DNA from: a virus
Virus record (IMG/VR): IMGVR_UViG_3300006735_000180
Coordinates: 1 to 27,549 of that record
DNA length: 27,549 nt
Direction: 5' to 3' (one strand)
The first letter of the stretch is position 1; every line of letters begins with the position of its first letter. Of this stretch, positions 1 through 9,176 are shown piece by piece. The position numbers and the translations under genes are program-made. The notes under the pieces were generated by a model, which saw nothing but the letters and a program-made list of their open reading frames with translations, did not search any database and had not been told where the DNA came from.

Positions 1-393
1 CGTATGAAATACATATTCTAAACCTTTAACGGATGAGTTAGGGGCTGTCATAGCTACGTTAGATTCAGTCCCATCATAATAATCTTTAGCTTTTCTTTCA
101 TAATCAAATCTAGCAATCTTACGGATACCAAAACCATACCTATAATCATAGTCATAATAATCTGTACCATCTACAACTACAGGGGGTGCATATAAATTAC
201 CATCTGGATTAGTTCTTACAAAATAATCTTTAGGTTCTTCTTTTGGGTTATCAATATTACCAGCTACATAAAAAGTACCATATTTAAATAATTCATTATA
301 AATAGATTTAAAAAATTTACCTTTTTTCTTTTCTTCTTGTGCAGTAATATTAAATGATATTAATATCACTAAGATAGTTAAAATTTGTTTCAT
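1..393 (-). CDS. Exported phage protein of unknown function, 3' end cut by window edge
   Basis: The ATG at 393 opens a frame that stays open for 131 codons to the window edge, so the C-terminus is missing. Residues 1-18 (MKQILTILVILISFNITA) form a classic Sec signal peptide: a lysine, a hydrophobic core and a likely cleavage before QEEKKK. There is no lipobox cysteine. The style is typical of Flavobacteriia. The mature part is rich in Tyr, Asp, Lys and Gly, with alternating stretches such as YGTFYVAGN and YRYGFGIRKIARFDYER that could be beta strands. An outer-membrane or periplasmic role, perhaps a small beta-barrel, is inference only. It is the last visible gene of the leftward late operon, 34 bases after the 90-residue gene. 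The export signal is unusual among structural genes; lysis, envelope modification or superinfection exclusion are possible roles. Confidence 0.85.
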   Translation of the reverse strand, partial: MKQILTILVILISFNITAQEEKKKGKFFKSIYNELFKYGTFYVAGNIDNPKEEPKDYFVRTNPDGNLYAPPVVVDGTDYYDYDYRYGFGIRKIARFDYERKAKDYYDGTESNVAMTAPNSSVKGLEYVFHT

Positions 394-427
394 AATGTTA
401 AGTTTGTATAATATATGTAATTACCTG

Positions 428-700
428 TTATTTGCGTCTTTTAACGTTTTTAACTCTTCTTGGCTTACCTGCAGGCTGACCTAAATTTTTCTTTTCTCTT
501 ATTTTTGCTGCTTTTTCAGCTGAAGACATTTCAGAAGCTGTTTTTACAGTTTTACTTGATACTCTTTTTTTAGGTCTACAATAAGGCACACCTCTTTTTT
601 CTCCTTTACGTCTTCCGCAGGGTTTACCAGTTCTTACATCAATCCATTCTTCTTTAAACCAACGTTTAAGAGCCGCCCCTTTTTTAGTTTTTCTTACCAT
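428..700 (-). CDS. Small basic DUF5872-like protein (90 aa)
   Basis: This very basic 90-residue protein has an N-terminal block LKRWFKEEWIDVRTGKPCGRR followed by a second cysteine in GVPYCRP and the segment KKRVSSKTVKTASEMSSAEKA. The LKRWFKExWxDV...GKPCGR...CRP pattern is one I associate from memory with DUF5872, found in marine phages and large algal viruses. Its function is unknown. The two cysteines could bind a metal or form a disulphide. The high Lys/Arg content would suit nucleic-acid binding, but that is inference. The C-terminus (GKPRRVKNVKRRK) is almost entirely basic. The gene overlaps the end of the upstream 112-residue gene by 17 bases, which suggests coupled translation, and ends with TAA. 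Confidence 0.8.
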   Translation of the reverse strand: MVRKTKKGAALKRWFKEEWIDVRTGKPCGRRKGEKRGVPYCRPKKRVSSKTVKTASEMSSAEKAAKIREKKNLGQPAGKPRRVKNVKRRK

Positions 701-1022
701 TTAGATTATTTGTATTTCTTTTTGTTGGAAGCTTTGGGTTTTTGTTACCATTTACATTTCCTCTTATACCACCTACAATATTTCCATTTTTATCTCTTGT
801 TCCTCTTTTTCTTTTTTCAGGAAGATTTCGGTCTTGCTTTGCTTTCCCCATATTTCTATCTTTAGGTGGTTGTTTTTCATTTGGGTCCATTTTCATAGGT
901 GAATGTCCACAACCCTTTTTCTTTAATGCTAGATGCTCTTTATATGTTTTAGCTTTTTTTGATGAGCCATCTTTACAATACATCATATGTGGCTTATAAT
1001 TTTTTTTATCTTTACCTTCCAT
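684..1022 (-). CDS. Small basic protein with N-terminal YKEHLALKKKG motif (112 aa)
   Basis: The N-terminal 45 residues hold MMYCKDGSSKKAKTYKEHLA then KKKGCGHSPMKM, with two cysteines. I recall this KDG...A.T..EHL..KKKG.GH pattern in short phage proteins of unknown function. The remaining two thirds is low-complexity, rich in Lys, Asn, Gly, Arg and Pro, and probably disordered. The protein is strongly cationic, so DNA or RNA binding, or packaging in the virion, is possible but not shown. It sits six bases after the 43-residue gene and overlaps the next gene by 17 bases. The hydrophobic reading frame opposite it on the plus strand is a mirror of this Lys-rich sequence and is not a gene. Confidence 0.75.
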   Translation of the reverse strand: MEGKDKKNYKPHMMYCKDGSSKKAKTYKEHLALKKKGCGHSPMKMDPNEKQPPKDRNMGKAKQDRNLPEKRKRGTRDKNGNIVGGIRGNVNGNKNPKLPTKRNTNNLNGKKN

Positions 1023-1028
1023 TTTAAC

Positions 1029-1160
1029 TTATTTTTTTGATTTATTACCCCAGTTTGCTGCCCCAACTTTTCTACACTTAGCGATTGCACCACTAGCATA
1101 CGCGGACGGGAACACTTTATACCTTGCTTTTACTTTTTTATAACATGCGTCTTTTGCCAT
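1029..1160 (-). CDS. 43-residue KDACYxKVKxRYKVxPSAYASG family protein
   Basis: A complete short ORF runs from ATG at 1160 to TAA at 1029. The protein starts MAKDACYKKVKARYKVFPSA, continues YASGAIAKCRKVGAANWG and ends NKSKK. I recognise this pattern as a widespread tiny protein or domain in marine phages and nucleocytoplasmic large DNA viruses, often near DUF5872-like sequences, as here. Its function is unknown. Two cysteines (residues 6 and 29) and the conserved aromatic and glycine positions suggest a compact fold rather than a random ORF. It begins two bases after the stop of the giant 2156-residue gene and precedes two more small basic genes. It is short enough to be missed by length-filtered gene calling. 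Confidence 0.85.
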   Translation of the reverse strand: MAKDACYKKVKARYKVFPSAYASGAIAKCRKVGAANWGNKSKK

Positions 1161-1162
1161 AA

Positions 1163-4100
1163 TTATTTTATTTTTAGCTTTTTAATTTTTAATTTTTTAA
1201 TTTTAGTAGGTTGTAACTCATTTTTCTTTTTTATTAATTTTGTATTATCTTCTTCTATTTTTAAAGTCCATCCGTCCCAACCTAATAACAGCGCTAATTT
1301 TTGCCACAATTCAGTTTCTGAATCTACAATTCCTTTACCTTGTTCATACAATCTCATTGCCTGATCAAGAGGTATATTAGCTGTGGCTGATATAAATCTT
1401 GCAGCTGCCATTGTTGCGGGATTATCTAAACTAAGTCCCGATTCTTTTATTTCATCCATTTCATAATCAAATACAGAAAGTGCTTGTCTTATTTGTGTCA
1501 CCTTTCTATCTACGGGCGGCATAAAATCAAATAATTTCCATGCTGCATCCCCAAATTTAGGCCGAGGTCTACCTGCTCTTCTGGCTAAATCAACTGCAAC
1601 ATTTTTAGCCATTAAAATTATATTGCCATATACACCTGTACCTCTAATAACTGAATCAGCCATTCCCTCAGCAGTTTTTATAACCCTATCTCTTTCTTTT
1701 TCATCTTCTTCTTCTTCTCCAAATCCCATTGCAAATAGTGCTTGCTGCATTGCGTTGAATATAAAGTTTTGAACAAAACTATAATATATAAGCTTTGACC
1801 AATTAGTTCTAGGGTCACCACGTCCGTCTCGTATATCTTGAGCAGCTCTTTTCATAAGTCTGGCATACTGCATAGGTGTATTAGCAAAAGCTAAAACAAC
1901 TCTACCTAAATTACTTGCTTGCTGCATAGATATTTTATCAGGTCTACTAGATTGTTGTGTTTCTTCAGCTATTTCTCTAAAATCTTCAAAAGCTCTTTTA
2001 AAAGCAATATCTTGTTCTAATCCTTTATTAGTATATGTATTTGTTCTATTTCTAATAAAACTTGCGCCTCCTAATGCAATTGCAAAACTATCCGCATATC
2101 TTGTTAAAACAAAACCTTTACTTAGTAATAAACTTATAACACCACGCATTCCTCCTTTTTCAGCCTGCTCTACAAGTTCAGATTCGTTAATATTTATTTT
2201 CAAACCACCTCTTCTTTGAACTAAATAGTCTGAATTAAATAATCTCATAAAATCTCCCCAAAATTGTTTTTGATTAGAAAAAGCTTTACCAGCCTGTAAT
2301 AAATTATTATCACTCCAGTTTATAAAGTTTATGGTTGATATTGTTTGTAGAACAGCAGATTTTCTATTTAAGAACATAATAGTACCAACTGCATCATTAA
2401 GCCAATCTAACATAATGTTAATTTGCTTATTGTTACTAGGCTTTCTATTTCTACCAGTTTTCATTCTACGAAGAATATCTTCTAACGCTTCTCTATACTT
2501 TCTACCAAATAAAGCTTCAAGTTTATTTAAATTTTCTTCTGAAAATACCGTATCAGCATTTTTTTGCCATTGCTGAAGGTATTTTTCTCTTTTTGTTGTG
2601 TTTATACTTTGTTTTAAATCTGTTGATATAGTTCCAGATTCCCAATTATTATCAGGTTTTATATAGCCATCAGCTTTAGTAATTAATATTAAATTATCTG
2701 CAAAATCTTTAAAAGTTTTATCTTTTTTAATTAAGTTAACTAAGCTTGCTTCTTCTTCTTTACTTAAACCTGGGATTTGCATTTTTTGTTTATTCCATAT
2801 ATAAACCCTGACAGCATCGCCCATTGTGAAATCACCATCTAATACTTTTTCCTGTAATGGCGATTGTGCAAATATTCCAGCTTTTTTTGGTAATTTAGGT
2901 AATCTTAATTTTAATTCTGCAAAGTCAGCCATCATTGCTGATCTTTCTCTTTCAATATTTGCCATAGCTCTACCAAAAGGTCTGATTAAATTAATTCTAA
3001 CCCATTCTATAGCTTGGTCACCTTTAAATCCTTTAGGTAACAATGTGTACATTAGTCCTAAAAAGTCTTCTGCTCCCGGCGGTATAAATAAATTATATCT
3101 ACCTTTATTTTTGCCTCTTCTTCTGGCTCTTACTGCAGAATATTTAGTAGTTGATAATACGCCAGATTTATCTTCTAATATTGAATTAAATTCTAAATCC
3201 AAATTAGCTTCTTTACTAGGTAAAGTTCTAGGAGTACCATCTTTTTTTATGTTAAATTGTACCGAAAATGATTTTCCTTGTAATGTTTTATAGTTTTTTA
3301 TTGTAACACCGCCGTCAATTTTTGCAACCGCGCTATTAAAATGTCTTCTTGTCCAACTATCTTTCCATAAATTCCAGTTTCTACCCATACCAAATTTATA
3401 AAATTTAGTTTTACCTTCGTTATCTATATATGTAGCCGCATCAACTTTGTCAGCATCTTTTTTAGACATACCTATTAATACATAATTTTCTAAAACTTTA
3501 TCTAATAATTTTGTAAACGGTATTTCTTTTTTATTAATTCCACTTAACAATTCTTTCCAAGCTCTAAAACTTTGCATTGCATGTTCCATTATCATTTGCT
3601 CATTATTTGCAGCCGCTACTACGTCAAATCCCGCAAGCTTAGCCATTCTTCTATGCAAATGTGATTTATCTTTATAAGAATTAACCATAAAGTGTATCAT
3701 AGTTAAAAGTCTTTCGTTTTTCTGCGCTTGTGTAATATTAGGTTCATTTATAAATTCATTAATAGCTAACCATAAATGTATACCCGCATTAGTGTATCTA
3801 TCAGTAGTTTCTTCTAACCATTGTAAGCTTCTAGTTTTAAGATTTTTTTGATTAATAGGTGCGCCCTTATAATAATTTTTTTCAGCATCTTCACGCACTT
3901 GCTTTCTTGTTGCTGATTTACCATAAGAAAAATTCTTTTTACCAACCCAATTTTTAGAACCTGCTAGTAATTGTTGTTTAATTTCTTGAATTTGATCTTT
4001 AGTAATATAACCACCCATTTGTAATCCACTAGTGACAATACCAATATTTAATAAACCTGGGAATTTATCAAGGTATGGTAAAAAATCAATCATACCATTA

Positions 4101-7100
4101 GAATATCTTTTAGTATCGTCAGTAACATTATACCAAATATTTCCTAATCCCATTTTAAAAGCAAATTGTCTACTAGCCAAAGTTCTTTCTATTTTTCTAG
4201 CTGCTGTGGCCTGATCTTCAGTAGATAACGGCGATTGCTTTATTGCCGCTGGAGATAAGTTGAATGCAATTTCTTTGCCGAATTCCGCAAAAAGTTTATT
4301 TCTTCTTGCTCTTATAGTAGAATTAGGTTTCTTTTCACCATAACTATAATATTCTTTTAAAATTTCTAATGATGGTTTTAGCCTATCATATAAATCAACA
4401 CCTTGTGCTTCATTTTCAACAAAAGCATTTTTTTCATCTCTTGCTTTTCTAATCTCTTCTTGTGTTGTTAATCTTTTATTTAACTTAGCAAAATTTTTGT
4501 TTTCTAATTTTCTTTCTGCTTGATATAAATATTGTATTGATAATAACTTTTTCTTAGGGTCAAAAAGTTTATCTATATATTTATCAAAAAACTTTTCAAA
4601 ATTACCAGCCGCTTTTCTTATTTTAGGCATTACTGCATTTTCAAACAAATTTTTAATATTGTTTCTAAAATCAGCATCACTTGGATCAAAAGCTTGGTCT
4701 TCACCAAATATTTCATCAACAAAATCTTGTAAATCTTTTATATCATCTTCTGTGAGTATATCAATTTCGTCTTCCATTTTAGGATTAGAAGTATTTTCTA
4801 TGTTCTCACTAAGTATTTTAGCATCTATCATAGATTCTACATCCATTGAAGTTTCATCTAAAATATCAATTGTAGCACCAGCGTCTGTTTCAATAGATTG
4901 TGCTTTTGGTTTCTTTACATATTCTAATTTAACATCTTGAAATGCTCTAAATGCAATACCACCTAGTCCCTTGCTTTCTTTTTTACCATAAATATAACTA
5001 AATACACTTCTTTTATTTCCTTCTAATGTTGGATTAAAGTTTTTAAATATTCTTTCTGTAATTCTTTCTCTTACCTTTCTTTTAATATCTTCTTGCACCT
5101 CAGGTGCCAAACTACCAGTATTTTCATCTCTTTGTATTATGCTATTTATAACTGGGTCTATAATAAGATTACTTTCTATTTCTGTGTATATACCTGCTCT
5201 AGCAACATCACTGGCTTTAAAATCATCTTGTGTTTTTATATCTTCTGTAATATACTTATCTAATGCGTTCTGGCTAGCTTTTATTTGTTCGGAAGTTAAT
5301 TCAGCTTCTTTAGACGGTTTAGTTTTTTCTTCAATATCAACCTTGCCACTTTTTGCTACAGTTTTTGCAACATCATCAGCTGCTTCTAATACTGTTTTTG
5401 CAGATAAAGGTTTAACACCTGTAAAACTATTATATCTTTTTATTAATTCTAAAGCATTTTCTCCGCTAATTTCAAATGGTAAATTCTTTATATTTTTAGA
5501 ATAAGTTTTTGCGAACGCTTCTCCAAATTTATTAAACATGTTAGCTTGTTCAATATTTTCTAAGGCAGCTTGATTAGCTAAAACATCAGATAACCCTGAT
5601 AAATATTCATCTACAATATCATTATTTTTAAGATCAAATTTACCATATACAGATAACCTTTGTTTTAATAATTCATATGCAGCTACCATTTTAGGGTCTG
5701 TTGAATTAGAAAAATCTGTGTCTAAAGCTTGTATTATACTTGTTTTTTCATCTCTTGATAAAGATTCAAATATAAAGTGCATTACCTCATGATGTACAAC
5801 ATTGCCGGAGGTACTTCTACCATTATTAGTTTTAAATATATTGTTGTCAACATTTTCTTCAACAAATAAAGCTAAATCACCCTTCATAACTCCAGACGTG
5901 TACATACGCATACCAGATTCATTTACAGTGCCTTCTAACATGTCAATAACATTCTCGTCTGTCAAAAGGTCAGGTCTATTTTTTTCAAGCCATGCTTTCA
6001 ACTCAGCTCTAGTTTTACGCATTATACCTTGTTTACCCGCAAATACCCCAGTTTTATCTGAATTTATATATGATAATAAAGTTTTGCCTGTTGTATGAAA
6101 ATATTCCAAAAGTTTTGTATCAATTAATTGATTATCATAACTTTCAATTCTTTGTTTTTCATTTTCAATTTTAGCCTCAATTGAAATGCTATTATTTGTT
6201 TTAAATTCTTTTTCTAAACCAGTAAGATTAGATTGTGCATCTGCTTTTTCAATTTGTAAATCAAACATTTTTTTTCTACTTTCATAAGATAAATATCTAT
6301 AAGTAGAATTATTTGCTACATTCTCAGCAACATCTATATTTCTTAATATTTGGTCTTTTTCAGCTTGAGTTTTATTACTTTTCTTTACCTCTACTTTTAA
6401 CGCGTTTACTATTGCTCTTAAGCTTTCGGGATCTCTTAATGCTGTTAATTCAGCTATTCCCTCTCTAATAGCCATACTTGTACCTGTTATACTTACTTGT
6501 GTACCACTAGTACCTAATATTGTTTGAGCGGTTGTTTCTGCAATTAATTTTGCAGTTATAGGATTATCTAATGCTAATGCTGAATTTATTTCTTGGCTAT
6601 TTTCTGTAACAATTTCTGCTAATTGAGAATACCCAGTACCAATTAAAAAATCTTGCGCGTCTTGATTAACTTGACCTTTTAGTATACCCCTAAGAGCTGT
6701 TTTTGGCACAAATTTAGTCGCTTTACCTACTAAAAAAAGATTACTTGCATAATCCATGGCTGCGTTTTGTATACCTACTCTGTTAGCCTCATTAAGAGCA
6801 TCCACTGTTTTCCCATCTTGAATAGCGTTTAATACAGCATTAGCTTGTTGGTCTTTTGGTAAGTTTTGAAATGCTTCATATGTTAAACCTATTTCTTCAG
6901 CAGCAATCCTGTTAATTAATTCTGTTGCTACCGCTCCGCCTTCTTGAGTGTATGTTGTAAAACCAAAACTAACTAGGGCAGAAAGCATTTGTGGTATTTG
7001 TTCTGCAACTACACCAGTTGTTTTATCAAAAGTTAAATTAAAATCATCCCATAATTCATTATCTCCATCATCTTCAAATATATTTATTTTTTCATATCTA

Positions 7101-7633
7101 TCTAAATATTCTTGCATTTCTTTAGATTCAATAAAATTTTCTCTAAATATTTTACTATCTTTTTCAACTAAGTCTTCGTAATACTTTAAAGCATTTTCTC
7201 TGTCTACGCTTCGCCCACCTACAAAATTACCTTCTTTCATAAGATATACTCCACCTACACGAAAACTATTTATACTATCTGGAGTATTTTTAATTTTTCT
7301 TATCTGTCTTTCATTTTTTTCAATTCTTCTAGCAGCACTGTCTCTTAAAAAATCATCAGAAACACTTGACCCAATTTTTTTAAAAGCATTTACAAATCTT
7401 CTACCTAATGATGGTTTAATTTTTTCTTCTTTTGCTGGGGTTAGTTCAAGGGCTTTATTATAAAGAAATCTTTTTGAATTTTTAGGTGGTAACGCCCCGG
7501 TATATTTTTTATATAGGGCGTCTATTGCTTTAGTGGGGTCTTGTGTTAGTAGAAAAGAAATTTGCTTAGTTCTTAAGTCTTCTCCCATATTAGCATCGAA
7601 TTTTTGAAGTAATGCTTGGTATAGTTCTTCCAT
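1163..7633 (-). CDS. Giant putative internal virion (ejection) protein with HExxH motif (2156 aa)
   Basis: The protein is mostly charged and helical in character, with Ala/Ile-rich stretches near residues 205-400 and 1630-1990. Residues 614-619 read HHEVMH, a zinc-metallopeptidase-type HExxH with H615, E616 and H619, within VVHHEVMHFIFE. A third metal ligand is not obvious. Acidic coiled stretches lie near residues 760-1000, an EEEEDEKERDR patch lies near residue 1970, and the C-terminus is a KIKKL repeat. Such very large proteins at the end of podovirus-like virion operons are usually carried in the capsid and injected with the DNA (compare T7 gp16); here that is inferred from size, position and composition. 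The ATG follows the TAG of the 513-residue gene with no base between and in the same frame. A lytic-enzyme role for other segments cannot be excluded. Confidence 0.8.
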   Translation of the reverse strand: MEELYQALLQKFDANMGEDLRTKQISFLLTQDPTKAIDALYKKYTGALPPKNSKRFLYNKALELTPAKEEKIKPSLGRRFVNAFKKIGSSVSDDFLRDSAARRIEKNERQIRKIKNTPDSINSFRVGGVYLMKEGNFVGGRSVDRENALKYYEDLVEKDSKIFRENFIESKEMQEYLDRYEKINIFEDDGDNELWDDFNLTFDKTTGVVAEQIPQMLSALVSFGFTTYTQEGGAVATELINRIAAEEIGLTYEAFQNLPKDQQANAVLNAIQDGKTVDALNEANRVGIQNAAMDYASNLFLVGKATKFVPKTALRGILKGQVNQDAQDFLIGTGYSQLAEIVTENSQEINSALALDNPITAKLIAETTAQTILGTSGTQVSITGTSMAIREGIAELTALRDPESLRAIVNALKVEVKKSNKTQAEKDQILRNIDVAENVANNSTYRYLSYESRKKMFDLQIEKADAQSNLTGLEKEFKTNNSISIEAKIENEKQRIESYDNQLIDTKLLEYFHTTGKTLLSYINSDKTGVFAGKQGIMRKTRAELKAWLEKNRPDLLTDENVIDMLEGTVNESGMRMYTSGVMKGDLALFVEENVDNNIFKTNNGRSTSGNVVHHEVMHFIFESLSRDEKTSIIQALDTDFSNSTDPKMVAAYELLKQRLSVYGKFDLKNNDIVDEYLSGLSDVLANQAALENIEQANMFNKFGEAFAKTYSKNIKNLPFEISGENALELIKRYNSFTGVKPLSAKTVLEAADDVAKTVAKSGKVDIEEKTKPSKEAELTSEQIKASQNALDKYITEDIKTQDDFKASDVARAGIYTEIESNLIIDPVINSIIQRDENTGSLAPEVQEDIKRKVRERITERIFKNFNPTLEGNKRSVFSYIYGKKESKGLGGIAFRAFQDVKLEYVKKPKAQSIETDAGATIDILDETSMDVESMIDAKILSENIENTSNPKMEDEIDILTEDDIKDLQDFVDEIFGEDQAFDPSDADFRNNIKNLFENAVMPKIRKAAGNFEKFFDKYIDKLFDPKKKLLSIQYLYQAERKLENKNFAKLNKRLTTQEEIRKARDEKNAFVENEAQGVDLYDRLKPSLEILKEYYSYGEKKPNSTIRARRNKLFAEFGKEIAFNLSPAAIKQSPLSTEDQATAARKIERTLASRQFAFKMGLGNIWYNVTDDTKRYSNGMIDFLPYLDKFPGLLNIGIVTSGLQMGGYITKDQIQEIKQQLLAGSKNWVGKKNFSYGKSATRKQVREDAEKNYYKGAPINQKNLKTRSLQWLEETTDRYTNAGIHLWLAINEFINEPNITQAQKNERLLTMIHFMVNSYKDKSHLHRRMAKLAGFDVVAAANNEQMIMEHAMQSFRAWKELLSGINKKEIPFTKLLDKVLENYVLIGMSKKDADKVDAATYIDNEGKTKFYKFGMGRNWNLWKDSWTRRHFNSAVAKIDGGVTIKNYKTLQGKSFSVQFNIKKDGTPRTLPSKEANLDLEFNSILEDKSGVLSTTKYSAVRARRRGKNKGRYNLFIPPGAEDFLGLMYTLLPKGFKGDQAIEWVRINLIRPFGRAMANIERERSAMMADFAELKLRLPKLPKKAGIFAQSPLQEKVLDGDFTMGDAVRVYIWNKQKMQIPGLSKEEEASLVNLIKKDKTFKDFADNLILITKADGYIKPDNNWESGTISTDLKQSINTTKREKYLQQWQKNADTVFSEENLNKLEALFGRKYREALEDILRRMKTGRNRKPSNNKQINIMLDWLNDAVGTIMFLNRKSAVLQTISTINFINWSDNNLLQAGKAFSNQKQFWGDFMRLFNSDYLVQRRGGLKININESELVEQAEKGGMRGVISLLLSKGFVLTRYADSFAIALGGASFIRNRTNTYTNKGLEQDIAFKRAFEDFREIAEETQQSSRPDKISMQQASNLGRVVLAFANTPMQYARLMKRAAQDIRDGRGDPRTNWSKLIYYSFVQNFIFNAMQQALFAMGFGEEEEDEKERDRVIKTAEGMADSVIRGTGVYGNIILMAKNVAVDLARRAGRPRPKFGDAAWKLFDFMPPVDRKVTQIRQALSVFDYEMDEIKESGLSLDNPATMAAARFISATANIPLDQAMRLYEQGKGIVDSETELWQKLALLLGWDGWTLKIEEDNTKLIKKKNELQPTKIKKLKIKKLKIK
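1166..1204 (-). repeat. 15-base near-tandem repeat encoding KIKKL units
   Basis: The last 13 codons of the giant gene encode KIKKL, KIKKL, KIK from two imperfect 15-base A-rich units plus a partial third. This is probably slippage-prone low-complexity DNA giving a lysine-rich C-terminal tail. Confidence 0.7.
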
Positions 7634-9175
7634 CTAGTTATTATTTCCTTCGATGTTATTTAATCCGTCAATTATATCTTGTGTAACGTCAACTGGCTTT
7701 TTTAATCTAATTTCCTCTAATAATTCGCCTACATAGTCTTCACCTTCAAACCGCATGGTTTTTTGATTAAATCGACCTTTAGTTTTTATTTTTCCATCTG
7801 GCAATACAATACCTCCAAATGTACCTTCTTTTGCATTCATTATGTAATAATTTATAACTTCTGTATCCAATCCAGCTGTTTTTGCATATAACCTAAATAA
7901 ATCTTCTTGATTGTTTTGAGGAATAGATGTTTGATCATAAAATACACCTATCTGATCATCGCCATATGTTTCATTAAATAATTTTACTTTTTCTTCGCGA
8001 GGCAATTTTTGATAAGCTTTTGATGTCATGTCTACAGTTTTAGTATCTGTTTGTTGTTGAGCAGAATCCCAAGCTTTAAAGAGTTGATCTTTATCCATAA
8101 ATTTGCTAGCATTTTTAATATCTAATCTTTGTAAAGCTTGAACTCTTTCTTTTGCATTTAAAGGCTGTGTTGCAAAATTAATTGCATTTTGAATTGTAGG
8201 CATTGCTAAGTTAATTTTTTGCTGCATACTAGCTGTAAACTCACTTTCTCCGCCACTAGGCTTATATGCTGAATATCCAACTGAATTTTGTTCTATTAAA
8301 CCAGTCATTATTTTACTAACTATAATAGGTTTAAAATTAATAGGGTCTTCTTCATATTTTGCTCTTTCTTCATCACTAAAAACATCTTTAAATAAATCAT
8401 CATATAAAATTGATTTAATTCTATCGTCGCCTCCTTTATCTAGTTCAATTATTAAGTTTCTTTTTAAAGACTCAACTAATCCATTAAATTTATCATCATT
8501 TAAATTAATACCTTCTATTCCATCTTTAATTACACTCTTGTTTAATTTATCTAAATATTGTGAAAATTCGTCATCAGTTTCAAACCAATCAAAATCTTTT
8601 TTAGTAAATGAATAATTTTTACCATTATGTGTTGTATTGTATGTAGGATTACCAAAATTATCATATGTCATTGTATAATCCAGTTCATCGGGTAATAGTA
8701 TATTATCTAATGCACCTTTTTTGCCGGCATCGTAACCTTTAGATATTCTCAAATGGTTTTCAGAATATTCTTTTCTTTTAGCTTGAACCCAAAGTAAGTT
8801 ATCATTTGCATTTGAATATGATGCAGTTATATTATTTAATTCATTTTGTAAAGTTAAATATTCAGGTGTACCCGCAGGTACTTCTGCTAGCATATTACCT
8901 ATTTCAAAAGCTCTTTTCTTTTTATCAAAAGCCCATGGGGTTAAGGTTTCTCTTTGTATGCCATCTAATTTTGAAAAATTAATTTCTTCTGGAAATTTAT
9001 CAAGTATACCTCTAGCCCTAGCGTCGGCCGCTTCTCGCGCTATTCTATTTCCTTCAATTTGTTTTATTAAGTTATCAGTAGTTCTTTTTATACTTTTATC
9101 TATAGTATCTGATAGACCAGTATTAAAACCGCCTGCCGCAAGTCTTGCTCCTAATATTAAGTTTTTATCTGCCAT
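7634..9175 (-). CDS. Putative internal virion protein (513 aa)
   Basis: This is a mostly helical, charged protein with no signal peptide or membrane segment. The N-terminus (MADKNLILGARLAAGGFNTG) is Gly/Ala-rich. It is followed by a coiled-coil-like stretch (residues 24-58: IDKSIKRTTDNLIKQIEGN then IAREAADARARG), then alternating helical and aromatic segments. I do not recognise a catalytic motif. It lies between a small Ala/Gly-rich protein and the giant HExxH protein, the same relative place as T7 gp15 between gp14 and gp16, so an ejection or inner-core role is inferred. It starts one base after the 233-residue gene ends. It ends with TAG, one of only three non-TAA stops in the window, immediately followed by the ATG of the giant gene in the same frame. 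A minor structural role elsewhere in the virion is the alternative. Confidence 0.75.
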   Translation of the reverse strand: MADKNLILGARLAAGGFNTGLSDTIDKSIKRTTDNLIKQIEGNRIAREAADARARGILDKFPEEINFSKLDGIQRETLTPWAFDKKKRAFEIGNMLAEVPAGTPEYLTLQNELNNITASYSNANDNLLWVQAKRKEYSENHLRISKGYDAGKKGALDNILLPDELDYTMTYDNFGNPTYNTTHNGKNYSFTKKDFDWFETDDEFSQYLDKLNKSVIKDGIEGINLNDDKFNGLVESLKRNLIIELDKGGDDRIKSILYDDLFKDVFSDEERAKYEEDPINFKPIIVSKIMTGLIEQNSVGYSAYKPSGGESEFTASMQQKINLAMPTIQNAINFATQPLNAKERVQALQRLDIKNASKFMDKDQLFKAWDSAQQQTDTKTVDMTSKAYQKLPREEKVKLFNETYGDDQIGVFYDQTSIPQNNQEDLFRLYAKTAGLDTEVINYYIMNAKEGTFGGIVLPDGKIKTKGRFNQKTMRFEGEDYVGELLEEIRLKKPVDVTQDIIDGLNNIEGNNN

Positions 9176-9176
9176 A

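Noticed and set aside
742-999. Plus-strand 85-codon ORF encoding a very hydrophobic Phe/Leu/Pro protein
   Set aside because: It is the exact antisense of the Lys-rich 112-residue gene; Lys codons read backwards give Phe/Leu. No leader or neighbours on this strand.
2826-3293. Plus-strand 155-codon ORF within the giant gene
   Set aside because: Antisense to a continuous 2156-codon frame; low-complexity Ser/Leu/Phe composition and no recognisable motif.
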